DNA of 64,000 nucleotides from Vibrio sp. MEBiC08052. Lineage in GTDB: Bacteria; Pseudomonadota; Gammaproteobacteria; Enterobacterales; Vibrionaceae. Where the stretch lies: NCBI RefSeq assembly GCF_001506075.1, contig NZ_KQ947475.1:1018864-1082863 (forward strand). Reading direction: 5' to 3'. Made by a program: the position numbers and the translations under genes. The notes below the pieces were generated by a model, which was not told where the DNA came from, ran no database searches, and worked only from the letters and a program-made list of their open reading frames with translations. Shown here in pieces: positions 21,021-30,034 of this stretch (its first letter is position 1; each line of letters begins with the position of its first letter).

Positions 21021-21806
21021 TTATTTTTCCGCCTTTTCGATGGCGGTACGAATATCTTCCGGAGCCAGATTCGCACTGAGAAACTCCGTAGAAGCCGGTG
21101 TATCGATGACGAGTCGTGACACTTTGCCAATCTGGAGGAATCCGGATGAAATACGGTAATCCTGAATGTGGCCGCCGCCTTGACGGTCATCGGTAATGAA
21201 ATGTTCGTGATAGCCGGGAACATTAATACCAGTGGTGTATTTGGGACTGCGAAATCCAGCGATGACGCCTTGTTTTTGTGTGAAACGGAAGGTGGGTTGT
21301 TCTTTGACAACCTCAAGCATCGGCCGGTAGGGTCGGCTTTGTTTGGGCACCGTGCGGGTGCGGACAAAGTCGAAAATGCCATCAATGCGTAATGCACAGA
21401 ACACATTGTCACTTGGAATCATGTCATCGATCAGCTGATGAACGGTTTCACGAGACATCCGTGATGTCAGTGGTAGCTCGATATTTGCTTTGAAAAAAGT
21501 CATCACTGCAAAAGGAGTTCTTTGTGTCATGTCAGCCGGATTGGCTGAGCCATCAGATTTGAGCTGAAAAACGTTCTTATCAAAAGCAATGAGCTCACCA
21601 TCGAGTTGGTTGAATGTTCCCAAACCAAAATCACCGTGTTCCAGTAGCTGTTCTACGGTTGTCGAGCCTTCGTAAACGCCGGCAATCAGGGCGCTCATCA
21701 GCGAAGTCTGAAAAATTTCACCATCATTGGTCACGTGATGATATTCAGCAAATTCTTTCGCTATATCGAGCGAACAGTCACACTGAGGGTTATAGAATCC
21801 GCGCAT
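21021..21806 (-). CDS. budA: Alpha-acetolactate decarboxylase
   Basis: Decarboxylates acetolactate to acetoin, diverting pyruvate from acid products. The 261-residue protein has the zinc ligands H200, H202 and H213 in [14 protein letters not shown], and the conserved ELIAFD segment (E71). First gene of the operon, with 31 bp to alsS. The pathway is budA-alsS-budC, as in other vibrios and enterics. Confidence 0.95.
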   Translation of the reverse strand: MRGFYNPQCDCSLDIAKEFAEYHHVTNDGEIFQTSLMSALIAGVYEGSTTVEQLLEHGDFGLGTFNQLDGELIAFDKNVFQLKSDGSANPADMTQRTPFAVMTFFKANIELPLTSRMSRETVHQLIDDMIPSDNVFCALRIDGIFDFVRTRTVPKQSRPYRPMLEVVKEQPTFRFTQKQGVIAGFRSPKYTTGINVPGYHEHFITDDRQGGGHIQDYRISSGFLQIGKVSRLVIDTPASTEFLSANLAPEDIRTAIEKAEK

Positions 21807-21903
21807 GAGTTAATCCAGTTGTGCAATCAAGTGTATATTTAGATTGACTTCTTTACCGTACTAAATCCAATATAAAAAAGATTTATTTTGATATGGAAAA
21901 AAT

Positions 21904-22785
21904 ATGGAATTCCGTTACCTGAAGTATTTTGTTGCAGTAGCCCGGACGCGCCATTTTACAAGGGCTGCTGAACAACTTGGGATTGCACAGCCGCCACTGA
22001 GTCAGCAGATTAAAAAGCTGGAACATGAATTGGGTGTAGACCTATTTAAACGTCTATCCAGAGGGGTGGAGCTGACTCAGGCCGGGGAAGTGTTTTACGC
22101 TGATGCAGTCAATATTCTCGCGGACGCAGAACGGGCAAAAGCGAAAGTCAGGCAGATTGCCCGTGGTGAAAATACAGAAATAAAAGTTGGGTTCGCAACC
22201 TCAACTTCAACCTCCACTCGGGTACTGGCAAAAATGAGCCGTCTTCAGAGTGAGGGGATCAACCTGAAGACGGCCGAGTTGCCGATGTCGGATCTGGCTG
22301 TTCAGTTGAGGACTAAACAGTTAGACATTGCGATTATGCGCCTGCCTTGTTACGCCAGTGAGTCTTTTGAGCGCCGATTGCTGTTTGATGATCCGTTTGT
22401 GGCGGTGATTCCTAATAGTCATGCATTAGCGCAGTTTAAGCGTATCCGGATGAAACAGCTCCGGGAGCAAAAAATTTTATTGTTCCCACGTGAAACCGGA
22501 CCCGCTCTGTTTGATTGTATGAATACACTTTTCGCAGATGCCGGCATACAGCTCGAACCACATTTTGCCGCACCGCAGTTGCGCACGACGATTGCGATGG
22601 CACAGGCCGGGCTGGGCATTGCGATTGTGCCGTATTCACTGGCCGAGCATCTGGATAATTCCGCTGTAGTTGCGAGTATCGAGGATATAAAACTGACCAG
22701 CCGGATTGTGGTCGCTTGGGAAGCATCCAATCTCAATAAGCAAGTGCTAAAGGTGGCGGCAAAGATCAGCCAGCCGGACGGGTGA
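21904..22785 (+). CDS. LysR-family regulator of the butanediol operon
   Basis: The 293-residue protein has an N-terminal LysR helix-turn-helix (FTRAAEQLGIAQPPLSQQIKKLE) and a periplasmic-binding-protein-like effector domain. It is divergent from budA across a 97-bp AT-rich gap, the usual place for an AlsR/BudR-type activator responding to acetate. The assignment as AlsR/BudR rests on position and family, not on unique residues. A strong bidirectional terminator separates it from tRNA-Asn. Confidence 0.85.
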   Translation: MEFRYLKYFVAVARTRHFTRAAEQLGIAQPPLSQQIKKLEHELGVDLFKRLSRGVELTQAGEVFYADAVNILADAERAKAKVRQIARGENTEIKVGFATSTSTSTRVLAKMSRLQSEGINLKTAELPMSDLAVQLRTKQLDIAIMRLPCYASESFERRLLFDDPFVAVIPNSHALAQFKRIRMKQLREQKILLFPRETGPALFDCMNTLFADAGIQLEPHFAAPQLRTTIAMAQAGLGIAIVPYSLAEHLDNSAVVASIEDIKLTSRIVVAWEASNLNKQVLKVAAKISQPDG

Positions 22786-22863
22786 TTACAAGGCGGTTAT
22801 AAAGATTTGGTATGGACGTCGGTGATTCGATGTAGTCGATTCGAAATCACTGGGTCCGGAGAC

Positions 22864-22895
22864 AAAAAAAAGACGTCCTAGGACGTCTTTTTTTT
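22864..22895. terminator. Bidirectional terminator between the LysR gene and tRNA-Asn
   Basis: A perfect palindrome: an A run of 8, gacgtcctaggacgtc, then a T run of 8. It works on either strand, ending the LysR gene (+) and the tRNA transcript (-). Confidence 0.92.
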
Positions 22896-22900
22896 GAATT

Positions 22901-22976
22901 TGGCTCCCCCTGCGGGACTCGAACCTGCGACATACGGATTAACAGTCCGCCGTTCTACCAACTGAACTAAGGGGGA
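22901..22976 (-). tRNA. tRNA-Asn (GTT)
   Basis: A 76-nt cloverleaf with encoded CCA. The acceptor stem is TCCCCCT/AGGGGGA, the D-loop AGTTCAGTTGGTAGA, anticodon GTT at tRNA positions 34-36 within ACTGTTAATC, and the T-arm GGTTCGAGTCC. It closely resembles E. coli tRNA-Asn. No integrase gene or duplicated 3' end was seen nearby. Confidence 0.97.
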
Positions 22977-23109
22977 ATCATGAAAACGGGGTGGATGGTA
23001 CTTATCCTGACTGAATGTGTCAATGTCTGTGTATCAAAAAAAGCTCATAAAACAGCAGAAAAAACACTTTACTTTTTTGTAGCCCTTGCGGCTCTAGGGC
23101 TTTATTTAC

Positions 23110-23132
23110 TTATCCACCAATTTTGTGGATAA
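23110..23132. promoter_or_regulatory. Inverted pair of DnaA-box-like sequences
   Basis: TTATCCACC (23110-23118) is one base from the consensus TTATCCACA. TGTGGATAA (23124-23132) is a perfect box on the minus strand. Together they form a 10-bp inverted repeat, so the match could also simply be a hairpin. A DnaA box upstream of uvrB has been described in E. coli. Confidence 0.45.
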
Positions 23133-23269
23133 GTGTGTTGATGAAAGTTGATTAAATCTAAATAAGCATTTTTTTTGAGCAAATCAGGATTGAAATTTGG
23201 ATTGTTTTTGGCTCTATCTTAATGTAATTAAAGATTTTTTTTATTTATTCACAGCATTTATGAATGTAA

Positions 23270-23284
23270 TGATAATGATAATCA
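23270..23284. promoter_or_regulatory. Fur-box-like sequence
   Basis: tgataatgataatca matches the 7-1-7 Fur motif TGATAAT-N-ATTATCA at all but one position. It is about 280 bp from uvrB and no iron gene adjoins, so what it would regulate is unclear. Confidence 0.5.
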
Positions 23285-23553
23285 AATGCGTAAATTGTTA
23301 ATTTATGTGCCGAGATTGGGGAAAACTAGTGGATTGTTTTTTTTGGAAAAAGAATAGATTTTCTCGCGAGGGTAGGCAATATATCAAAACATTTTTCAGA
23401 TAGCCAGATTATTTTAGGAGAGTGTGATTTGTTTTGTAAAATAACTTCTTGCTACTTCGTTGGGAAGACAGCGACAATAAGAGATATTTCTTTCCACATC
23501 TCCTGTTGTGGAAGGAACAGGTAATGACTCAACGAGATGATGCAGAGGGAAAG

Positions 23554-25584
23554 ATGGGTAAAGCATTCGAACTGGTTTCTGCGTATCAACCTTCCGGAGA
23601 TCAGCCGGCAGCGATTCAGCAATTATTAGACGGGTTGGATGCCGGTCTGGCGCATCAAACATTGCTTGGTGTGACGGGGTCGGGAAAGACATTTACATTG
23701 GCGAATGTGATTGCTCAGGCACAGCGCCCGACGATCGTTCTGGCACCAAACAAAACACTGGCCGCGCAGTTGTTTGGTGAGATGAAAGCGTTTTTCCCTC
23801 ACAACGCGGTCGAGTATTTCGTCTCTTATTATGACTATTACCAACCGGAAGCTTATGTTCCGACAACCGATACCTTTATTGAGAAAGATGCTTCTGTGAA
23901 TGCACATATTGAGCAAATGCGGTTATCTGCCACCAAGGCGTTACTGGAAAGGAAAGATGCCATTATAGTTGCCTCTGTCTCGGCTATCTATGGTCTGGGT
24001 GATCCGGACTCCTATTTGAAAATGATGCTCCACTTACGCCGGGGAGATGTAGTTGATCAGCGGGCAATGCTTAGACGCTTAGCTGAATTACAGTATTCAC
24101 GGAATGAGGTTGGATTTGAACGGGGTCAGTTTCGGGTGCGTGGTGAAGTGATCGACATTTTCCCGGCTGAATCGGAAAGTGAAGCGGTGCGAGTGGAGAT
24201 GTTTGATGATGAAATTGAACAAATCAGCTTGTTTGATCCACTGACCGGTGCCGTCATCCAAAAAGATTTGCCCCGTTACACCGTGTATCCGAAAACCCAT
24301 TACGTCACGCCAAGGGAGCGCATTCTTGATGCGATTGAACTGATCAAAGCCGAACTGAAAACCCGCCAAGCCTACTATATTGAGCATAATAAGCTGCTGG
24401 AAGAACAACGTATTTCCCAACGCACGCAATTTGATGTCGAAATGATGAATGAGTTGGGGTTCTGCTCCGGTATTGAAAACTACTCTCGCTATCTGAGTGG
24501 CAGAAATGAAGGTGAGCCGCCACCGACCTTATTTGATTATTTACCTCACGATGGCATTCTCATCATTGATGAATCGCATGTGACGGTGCCTCAAATCGGC
24601 GCGATGTATAAAGGCGACCGCTCCAGAAAAGAGACGTTGGTTGAATTTGGTTTTCGGTTGCCTTCAGCTTTGGATAACCGACCGTTAAAATTTGAAGAGT
24701 TTGAAGCGTTAGCGCCCCAGACGATTTTTGTGTCTGCCACACCCAGTGCTTATGAAGTGGAGAAATCTGGCGGAGATATCGCGGAACAGGTGGTTCGACC
24801 CACTGGATTATTGGATCCGGAACTGGAAATTCGTCCGGTTGCCACACAGGTTGATGATTTATTATCTGAAATACATCTTCGCAGTGCGCAAAATGAACGG
24901 GTATTGGTGACGACTTTAACCAAGCGGATGGCTGAAGATTTAACCGAATATCTGCAAGAGCATCATGTCAAAGTGCGTTATTTGCATTCCGATATTGATA
25001 CGGTTGAGCGGGTCGAAATTATTCGCGATCTTCGCTTGGGTGAATTTGATGTGCTGGTGGGGATTAACTTATTGCGAGAAGGACTGGATATGCCGGAAGT
25101 TTCTTTAGTTGCGATTCTTGACGCAGACAAAGAAGGATTCTTACGTTCCGAACGTTCTTTGATCCAAACCATTGGACGCGCAGCCCGAAACCTTCGCGGC
25201 AAAGCGATTCTGTATGCCGATCGGGTAACCGGTTCTATGCAGCGGGCAATCGATGAGACCAATCGTCGTCGTGAAAAACAGCAGCGCTATAATGAAGAAA
25301 TGGGAGTTGAGCCTCAAGCATTGCGCAAAGATATCAAAGATATTCTGGAAATCGGGGATATCGCCAAATCAAGACAGAAGCGCAAAGCACCGCAGCGGCC
25401 GTTGTCTCAAGTTGCCGAACCAGATTCTGAATACGGTGCTCTCACCCCGCAACAGCTCGAAAAAGAAATTAGTAAGCTGGAATCACAAATGTATCAATAT
25501 GCGCAGAATCTTGAATTTGAACAGGCAGCGCAAAAACGCGATGAAATCGAGAAACTTCGCGAACAATTTATCATCAACAGCTAA
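23554..25584 (+). CDS. uvrB: Excinuclease ABC subunit B
   Basis: DNA-damage verification subunit of nucleotide excision repair. From the start at 23554 the protein is 676 residues, normal for vibrios. It has Walker A GVTGSGKT (39-46), the beta-hairpin region [14 protein letters not shown], the DEAD-like IIDESHVT motif, the helicase motif QTIGRAARN and a C-terminal UVR coiled coil ([17 protein letters not shown]). An ATG at 23524 with an excellent aagga site would add ten residues and may be the true start. Unusually for an SOS gene, no LexA box is visible upstream. Confidence 0.97.
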   Translation: MGKAFELVSAYQPSGDQPAAIQQLLDGLDAGLAHQTLLGVTGSGKTFTLANVIAQAQRPTIVLAPNKTLAAQLFGEMKAFFPHNAVEYFVSYYDYYQPEAYVPTTDTFIEKDASVNAHIEQMRLSATKALLERKDAIIVASVSAIYGLGDPDSYLKMMLHLRRGDVVDQRAMLRRLAELQYSRNEVGFERGQFRVRGEVIDIFPAESESEAVRVEMFDDEIEQISLFDPLTGAVIQKDLPRYTVYPKTHYVTPRERILDAIELIKAELKTRQAYYIEHNKLLEEQRISQRTQFDVEMMNELGFCSGIENYSRYLSGRNEGEPPPTLFDYLPHDGILIIDESHVTVPQIGAMYKGDRSRKETLVEFGFRLPSALDNRPLKFEEFEALAPQTIFVSATPSAYEVEKSGGDIAEQVVRPTGLLDPELEIRPVATQVDDLLSEIHLRSAQNERVLVTTLTKRMAEDLTEYLQEHHVKVRYLHSDIDTVERVEIIRDLRLGEFDVLVGINLLREGLDMPEVSLVAILDADKEGFLRSERSLIQTIGRAARNLRGKAILYADRVTGSMQRAIDETNRRREKQQRYNEEMGVEPQALRKDIKDILEIGDIAKSRQKRKAPQRPLSQVAEPDSEYGALTPQQLEKEISKLESQMYQYAQNLEFEQAAQKRDEIEKLREQFIINS

Positions 25585-25599
25585 GATAAATGTATAGAT

Positions 25600-25696
25600 A
25601 AAAAAATAGCCAATAGAAAGATAATCTATTGGCTGTCAGAATGTGAATAACTTTATTCACTAACAACGTCAGTTGGCTAGGTGACCCATGAGGGTC
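25600..25696 (-). ncRNA. qrr1: Quorum regulatory small RNA Qrr1
   Basis: Hfq-dependent sRNA of about 97 nt, divergent from luxO. On the minus strand it begins GACCCTCATGGGTC, continues with the highly conserved Qrr core ACCTAGCCAACTGACG and TTGTTAGTGAA, and ends with a 9-bp terminator stem (agccaatag/ctattggct, 25608-25634) and seven T residues (25606-25600). Known Qrr sRNAs repress the LuxR/HapR master regulator and activate AphA. A sigma-54 promoter stands 13 bp upstream. The terminator sits only 15 bp past the uvrB stop. Confidence 0.95.
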
Positions 25697-25708
25697 GATA
25701 TTACTATG

Positions 25709-25724
25709 AGCATATACTATGCCA
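25709..25724 (-). promoter_or_regulatory. Sigma-54 promoter of qrr1
   Basis: The minus strand reads TGGCATAGTATATGCT, against the consensus TGGCAC-N5-TTGCA. The -24 GG and -12 GC are correctly spaced, and the predicted start falls within about 2 nt of the qrr1 5' G at 25696. Confidence 0.9.
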
Positions 25725-25784
25725 ACTTTAGACTGTTAAAATGCTTGTTTTGAGAGGTTGTTTCAAGGTTTTTTGAAAAAATAT

Positions 25785-25797
25785 TTGCAATATGCAA
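25785..25797. promoter_or_regulatory. LuxO binding site 1
   Basis: TTGCAATATGCAA is a perfect match to the LuxO site TTGCA-W3-TGCAA. It lies about 90-100 bp upstream of the qrr1 start and about 50 bp upstream of luxO, so it can serve as enhancer for qrr1 and as autorepression site for luxO. Confidence 0.85.
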
Positions 25798-25814
25798 TTC
25801 TCAATGCGATCATT

Positions 25815-25827
25815 GTGCAAAATGCAA
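25815..25827. promoter_or_regulatory. LuxO binding site 2
   Basis: GTGCAAAATGCAA differs from TTGCA-W3-TGCAA only at the first base. It is 30 bp from site 1, about three helical turns, so both lie on the same DNA face. Confidence 0.75.
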
Positions 25828-25831
25828 TTTA

Positions 25832-25840
25832 AGTTGGCTA
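25832..25840 (+). promoter_or_regulatory. Qrr-complementary element in the luxO mRNA leader
   Basis: agttggcta, five bases before the luxO ATG, is identical to the complement of the Qrr1 core (25671-25679 on the plus strand). The luxO mRNA can therefore pair with UAGCCAACU of Qrr1 across the ribosome site. This matches the known Qrr-luxO feedback. Confidence 0.75.
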
Positions 25841-25844
25841 AGTT

Positions 25845-27245
25845 ATGCAATCTGAACAGTTACCACAAAAAAGTAGATATCTGCTGATGGTTGAAGATAC
25901 AGCGTCTGTTGCCGTGCTGTATCGAACCTATCTTGAGCCTCTGGATATTGACATCAACATTGTCGGTACCGGGAAAGAGGCGTTAGAAAGTCTTGAAAAA
26001 AGAGAACCCGATCTAATTTTGCTCGATTTACGTCTTCCTGATATGACAGGGATGGATGTTCTACATGAGGTGAAACGGAAATATCCTGATGTTCCCGTCA
26101 TTTTCATGACTGCTCATGGTTCAATTGATACGGCTGTTGAAGCTATGCGCTACGGTGCTCAGGATTTTTTAATTAAACCATGCGAAGCTGACCGATTACG
26201 TGTCACGGTGAATAATGCAATTCGCAAAGCTTCAAAAATTAAAAGTGATTCTGATGATCCGCGCAGCCAAAACTATCAGGGATTCATCGGTAGTAGTCAA
26301 ACCATGCAGGCGGTTTATCGAACCATTGACTCTGCGGCCGCGAGTAAAGCCAGTATTTTTATTACCGGAGAAAGTGGTACGGGGAAAGAAGTGTGTGCTG
26401 AAGCAATTCATGCTGCCAGCCGACGAGGCGATAAACCTTTCATTGCCATTAACTGTGCAGCGATTCCGAAAGATTTAATTGAAAGTGAACTGTTCGGTCA
26501 TGTCAAAGGCGCTTTTACCGGAGCCGCAACCGATCGGCAGGGCGCTGCCGAGCTTGCTGATGGCGGGACACTATTTCTGGATGAGCTCTGTGAGATGGAT
26601 TTGGACTTACAGACTAAATTGTTGCGATTTATCCAAACTGGTACATTCCAGAAAGTCGGTTCATCAAAAATGAAAAGTGTTGATGTTCGCTTTGTGTGTG
26701 CGACAAACCGTGATCCGTGGAAAGAGGTTCAGGAAGGTCGTTTCCGGGAAGATTTGTACTATCGTTTATATGTTATCCCACTTCATTTGCCGCCACTTCG
26801 GGAACGGGGTGATGATGTCATCGAAATCGCTTACTCTTTACTCGGATATATGTCCAAAGAAGAAGAGAAAGATTTTGTTCGTCTTGCTGCTGAAGTTGTG
26901 GAACGGTTCAGACAGTACGAGTGGCCGGGCAATGTTCGCCAGTTACAAAACGTTTTACGTAATGTGGTTGTATTGAATCAGGGCAAAGAAATCACGCTTA
27001 GCATGTTACCGCCACCGTTGAATCAACCGAAAGAGAGCTATCTCCGTTTGGTTCAGCCGATGATGGAAGAAAGGAAACCTTCAGTCCATGAAATCTTTCC
27101 CCTATGGATGACGGAAAAAATGGCAATTGAAAATGCGATTGATGCATGTGAAGGAAATATTCCGAAAGCTGCAGGCTACCTAGAAGTGAGCCCTTCAACC
27201 ATTTACCGTAAATTACAATCTTGGAATGCAGAAGAGAACGCATAG
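25845..27245 (+). CDS. luxO: Quorum-sensing response regulator LuxO (sigma-54 activator)
   Basis: At low cell density phospho-LuxO activates the qrr genes with sigma-54. The 466-residue protein has an N-terminal receiver with phospho-acceptor D61 ([10 protein letters not shown]) and K111, a sigma-54-contact AAA+ domain with Walker A GESGTGKE (175-182), GAFTGA loop (222-227) and Walker B GTLFLDE (241-247), and a Fis-type helix-turn-helix at the C-terminus ([16 protein letters not shown]). All key residues are intact. The leader carries two LuxO sites and a Qrr pairing site. Confidence 0.97.
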   Translation: MQSEQLPQKSRYLLMVEDTASVAVLYRTYLEPLDIDINIVGTGKEALESLEKREPDLILLDLRLPDMTGMDVLHEVKRKYPDVPVIFMTAHGSIDTAVEAMRYGAQDFLIKPCEADRLRVTVNNAIRKASKIKSDSDDPRSQNYQGFIGSSQTMQAVYRTIDSAAASKASIFITGESGTGKEVCAEAIHAASRRGDKPFIAINCAAIPKDLIESELFGHVKGAFTGAATDRQGAAELADGGTLFLDELCEMDLDLQTKLLRFIQTGTFQKVGSSKMKSVDVRFVCATNRDPWKEVQEGRFREDLYYRLYVIPLHLPPLRERGDDVIEIAYSLLGYMSKEEEKDFVRLAAEVVERFRQYEWPGNVRQLQNVLRNVVVLNQGKEITLSMLPPPLNQPKESYLRLVQPMMEERKPSVHEIFPLWMTEKMAIENAIDACEGNIPKAAGYLEVSPSTIYRKLQSWNAEENA

Positions 27246-27247
27246 AT

Positions 27248-27598
27248 ATGAGTGAAATCATGAATCGAGATACGATTTCGTCATTGTCACAGGAAATCGG
27301 AGAGGACAATATTCCCGTGCTATTGGATATTTTCCTTGGTGAATTAGAAAACTATCAGGCGACGTTATCGGAAAGTGAAGGGCCAGAGCGGCATGAGTTG
27401 TTGAAAGAGATCAGTCATGCATTAAAAAGTAGTGCCGCGAGTTTTGGTGCTGATCGTTTATGTGCGATGGCGATTGATATTGATACTCGAGGGAAACAAG
27501 GATTACTGCTCAATACCAAACAGGAAACACAGAACCTGATCAAACAGCTCCGTGAGACATATACATCTTATATGAGTTTAGTTCAGCATGAATCTTGA
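27248..27598 (+). CDS. luxU: Quorum-sensing phosphorelay protein LuxU
   Basis: Single-domain histidine phosphotransferase that relays phosphate from hybrid sensor kinases (LuxQ, CqsS, LuxN types) to LuxO. The phospho-histidine is H57 in ISHALKSSAASFGA. The start at 27248 (MSEIMNRD) is 2 bp after the luxO stop. An ATG at 27260 is an alternative. The length is 116 residues. The sensor kinases are not in this window. Confidence 0.95.
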   Translation: MSEIMNRDTISSLSQEIGEDNIPVLLDIFLGELENYQATLSESEGPERHELLKEISHALKSSAASFGADRLCAMAIDIDTRGKQGLLLNTKQETQNLIKQLRETYTSYMSLVQHES

Positions 27599-27606
27599 AA
27601 TCCCAA

Positions 27607-27642
27607 TGAGCAATGATGAGCGTGACAGCTCGTCATTGAGCT
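27607..27642. terminator. Possible terminator between luxU and yvcK
   Basis: A 10-bp stem with one G-U pair (aatgatgagc/gctcgtcatt, 27612-27637) in the convergent gap. There is no strong T run, so the call is tentative. Confidence 0.4.
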
Positions 27643-27651
27643 CTGCTGACA

Positions 27652-28581
27652 CTATTTTTTATACAGCTCGTTGATAAGCTGCTCTTCAATTACCTGTCTT
27701 AGTTTTTCCCGCTCGTGACGCCATCCTTTATCCGGGGAGGCAAGGTTACTGGTGATCATCCGACAATCTGTGGGATATTTTTCTGGCGGTGTTTCACACA
27801 AAATCAGATCAACCAGTCGTCCGCCACAAGCCCGTTGGCACCAGATGAGTTTTCGGTTGAGATCCATCTTCTGAGCAGGTCCATATTCCGGGGCGAGGTT
27901 GTCAATATAAATAAGGACGGCCCGACGGTTTTTCGCAATGGCTTTACCCAATTCAGGAAGTAATAACGGTGGCATAATACTGGTCAAAAAACTACCGGGG
28001 CCAAGCAGAATTGCATCTGCGTGAGTGATAGCTTCAACCGCTTCATGAGTTGCCGGTACTTGTGGAGAAAGTTCCAGCCGGATGAGTTCCTCAGTCATTT
28101 CATCCACATTGGTTTCTCCTGTGACGATGTTCCCATCAATGGCATGAGCGGTGAGATCTGCCGGGTGTTCTGACATCGGCAGAATATTGATCGATACATT
28201 CAACAGGGTTCGAATCAAATTGATCGCTTCAAGTGGTCGGACGGATAGGTTACCCAACGCGGTTAACATCAGATTGCCTAAATTATGGCCATCAAGTTCC
28301 CCCTGTCCCCGGAATCGGTACTCAAACATCATCGAAGCGGTCGAGGGTTCGGTAATCAACTGATTGATGCAATTACGAGTGTCACCCCATGCAATACCGC
28401 CCTGACAGTGACGAATCCGACCTGTTGAACCCCCGTTGTCAGTCGTCGCAACAATGCCCGTTGCATTTGGGCCAAAATCACGAATGGCAGCCAAAACACG
28501 CCCAAGTCCATGTCCTCCACCAATCGCAACAACTTTTTTCTCTTGATAAAGTTTTTTTTGATAAGAATTCATTGTTGTCAT
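27652..28581 (-). CDS. YvcK/YbhK-family UDP-GlcNAc-binding protein
   Basis: The 309-residue protein has the CofD-like Rossmann motif VVAIGGGHGLGRVL (17-30) and the conserved TDNGGSTGRIR and GHNLGNLML segments. In Bacillus, YvcK is needed for growth on gluconeogenic carbon and binds UDP-GlcNAc. The E. coli homologue YbhK also lies next to moaA, as here, but divergent. A second ATG three codons in is an alternative start. Confidence 0.88.
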   Translation of the reverse strand: MTTMNSYQKKLYQEKKVVAIGGGHGLGRVLAAIRDFGPNATGIVATTDNGGSTGRIRHCQGGIAWGDTRNCINQLITEPSTASMMFEYRFRGQGELDGHNLGNLMLTALGNLSVRPLEAINLIRTLLNVSINILPMSEHPADLTAHAIDGNIVTGETNVDEMTEELIRLELSPQVPATHEAVEAITHADAILLGPGSFLTSIMPPLLLPELGKAIAKNRRAVLIYIDNLAPEYGPAQKMDLNRKLIWCQRACGGRLVDLILCETPPEKYPTDCRMITSNLASPDKGWRHEREKLRQVIEEQLINELYKK

Positions 28582-28734
28582 TATTTATAAATTAATCACG
28601 ACTAAGAGTAGTTGAATTTTTTGATCCAGAATACTTCTTCTGTGAAAATTTGACTGGAATCCTCAAATTTTTTGATAAGAAAGTAGGATCTGTTCAAAAA
28701 AATTTGTAAACTGAAAAACATGTTAATTGTGATG

Positions 28735-28872
28735 ACACATGTCTCATAGTTGCCATAGCTCCGAGTTTTTCGGGCTAAGTTCCGGATGGAATAGGCTTGT
28801 TAAACCTGTGGTCGATGTTGATGACCCGAGGGTGGGATTGGAAATGATCTTGCCTCCCGTGTTTGGAAAGGT
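28735..28872 (+). promoter_or_regulatory. Probable molybdenum-cofactor (Moco) riboswitch
   Basis: The leader of moaA holds ctccg near 28759-28763, several short hairpins (ccga/tcgg, aggc/cct, ggtc/gacc) and ends with gcctcccgtgtttggaaagg. This last stretch resembles the conserved 3' end of the Moco RNA motif upstream of E. coli moaA. The ribosome site ggaaagg is inside it, consistent with translational control. Identification is from memory of the motif, without a covariance search. Confidence 0.6.
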
Positions 28873-28877
28873 GTTCC

Positions 28878-29861
28878 ATGGCTCAATTTGAAGATAACTT
28901 TCAGCGTAAATTCTACTATTTACGTCTGTCGTTGACGGACGTATGCAATTTTAAATGTACCTACTGTTTGCCGGACGGATATCAGACTGAGGCTCAGCGT
29001 CCCCAGTTTTTATCATTACCGGAAATTCAGCGGGTTATCACCGCATTCGCAAGTTGCGGGACCTCTAAAGTTCGGCTAACCGGTGGGGAGCCGACGCTAC
29101 GTCGGGATTTTACCGATATCATCCGTCTCGTTTCCTCAACTCCCGGCATTGAACAAGTGGCGATGACCACCAATGGGTTTCGTCTGGCAAAATCAGCCGC
29201 GGAATGGCATCAGGCCGGGTTGACCAACATCAATGTCAGTGTTGATAGCCTCGATCCGAGGATGTTTCATCAGATTACCGGTGAAAATAAATATCGACAG
29301 GTCATGGATGGTATTGAACAAGCTCTGGCGGTCGGTTTCACTCAAGTCAAAGTGAATGTTGTCTTATTGAAGGGGCTGAATGACCGTCAGTTACCCGCAT
29401 TTCTGGACTGGATCCGTGATTTGCCCATCCAGCTTCGTTTTATTGAATTGATGCAGACCGGAACCATGGATGATTTCTTCCGTCTGCATCATGTCTCGGG
29501 GCAGTCCGTTTATCAGCAACTACTCGGTAAGGGATGGATTTCGAAGGTGCGCGCTTGCCATGATGGACCCGCTAAAGTTTTAGCGCATCCCGACTATCAG
29601 GGAGAACTTGGTTTCATCATGCCTTATGAAAAAGACTTCTGTGCGAGCTGCAATCGTCTTCGGGTCTCAGCGAAAGGCAAGCTGCACCTGTGTCTGTTTG
29701 GTGAATCCGGTATTGAATTGCGTGATTTACTCCAGCAAGACAAGCAGCAGTCAGTACTGATTGAGCGGATTCAGCAGGCCTTGGGTGAAAAAGCCGTCAG
29801 TCATTTTTTACATGATGGTCACACGGGTATGACACCCCACTTAGCATCGATTGGCGGTTAG
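28878..29861 (+). CDS. moaA: GTP 3',8-cyclase MoaA
   Basis: Radical-SAM enzyme that starts molybdopterin synthesis, cyclising GTP. The radical-SAM cysteines C23, C27 and C30 (CNFKCTYC), the C-terminal Fe-S cysteines C255, C258 and C272, and the C-terminal Gly-Gly are all present. The start at 28878 (MAQFEDNF) follows ggaaagg, and the in-frame TTG at 28863 is rejected. The length is 327 residues. First gene of moaABCDE. Confidence 0.97.
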   Translation: MAQFEDNFQRKFYYLRLSLTDVCNFKCTYCLPDGYQTEAQRPQFLSLPEIQRVITAFASCGTSKVRLTGGEPTLRRDFTDIIRLVSSTPGIEQVAMTTNGFRLAKSAAEWHQAGLTNINVSVDSLDPRMFHQITGENKYRQVMDGIEQALAVGFTQVKVNVVLLKGLNDRQLPAFLDWIRDLPIQLRFIELMQTGTMDDFFRLHHVSGQSVYQQLLGKGWISKVRACHDGPAKVLAHPDYQGELGFIMPYEKDFCASCNRLRVSAKGKLHLCLFGESGIELRDLLQQDKQQSVLIERIQQALGEKAVSHFLHDGHTGMTPHLASIGG

Positions 29862-30034
29862 TCCGTTTTTACAGTCACCAGTCAATCGTATTGAACGGAT
29901 TGGCCGGAGAGTAAGACGCTGACAATAAACGTCTGTTTCAACGATGGACCGGTGGGGGACGAAAACTGCTCATATGGTGCATCAGGACGACGAATCAATC
30001 GATTATCATCAATGATCAAAATAGGTAAATCTCT

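Larger units (their letters stand above)
22977..23553. other. Long AT-rich intergenic region upstream of uvrB
   Basis: About 575 bp without a credible gene. It contains an agccct/agggct hairpin (around 23080-23103), an inverted pair of DnaA-box-like sequences (23110-23132), a Fur-like box (23270-23284) and a 7-bp hairpin ttccaca/tgtggaa (23492-23513) whose 3' arm holds the uvrB ribosome site. No LexA box of the form CTGT-N8-ACAG was found. Confidence 0.7.

Noticed and set aside
19283..21412. 709-codon version of alsS
   Set aside because: The first 141 codons lie inside budA in another frame. The start at 20989 gives the family length and has a good ribosome site.
22901..22976. tRNA-Asn as an active integration site
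   Set aside because: No integrase gene and no duplicated tRNA 3' end were seen on either side, so no island can be supported.
23502..23523. ctgttgtggaaggaacag as a LexA box for uvrB
   Set aside because: The spacing is CTGT-N10-ACAG instead of N8, and the sequence overlaps the ribosome site.
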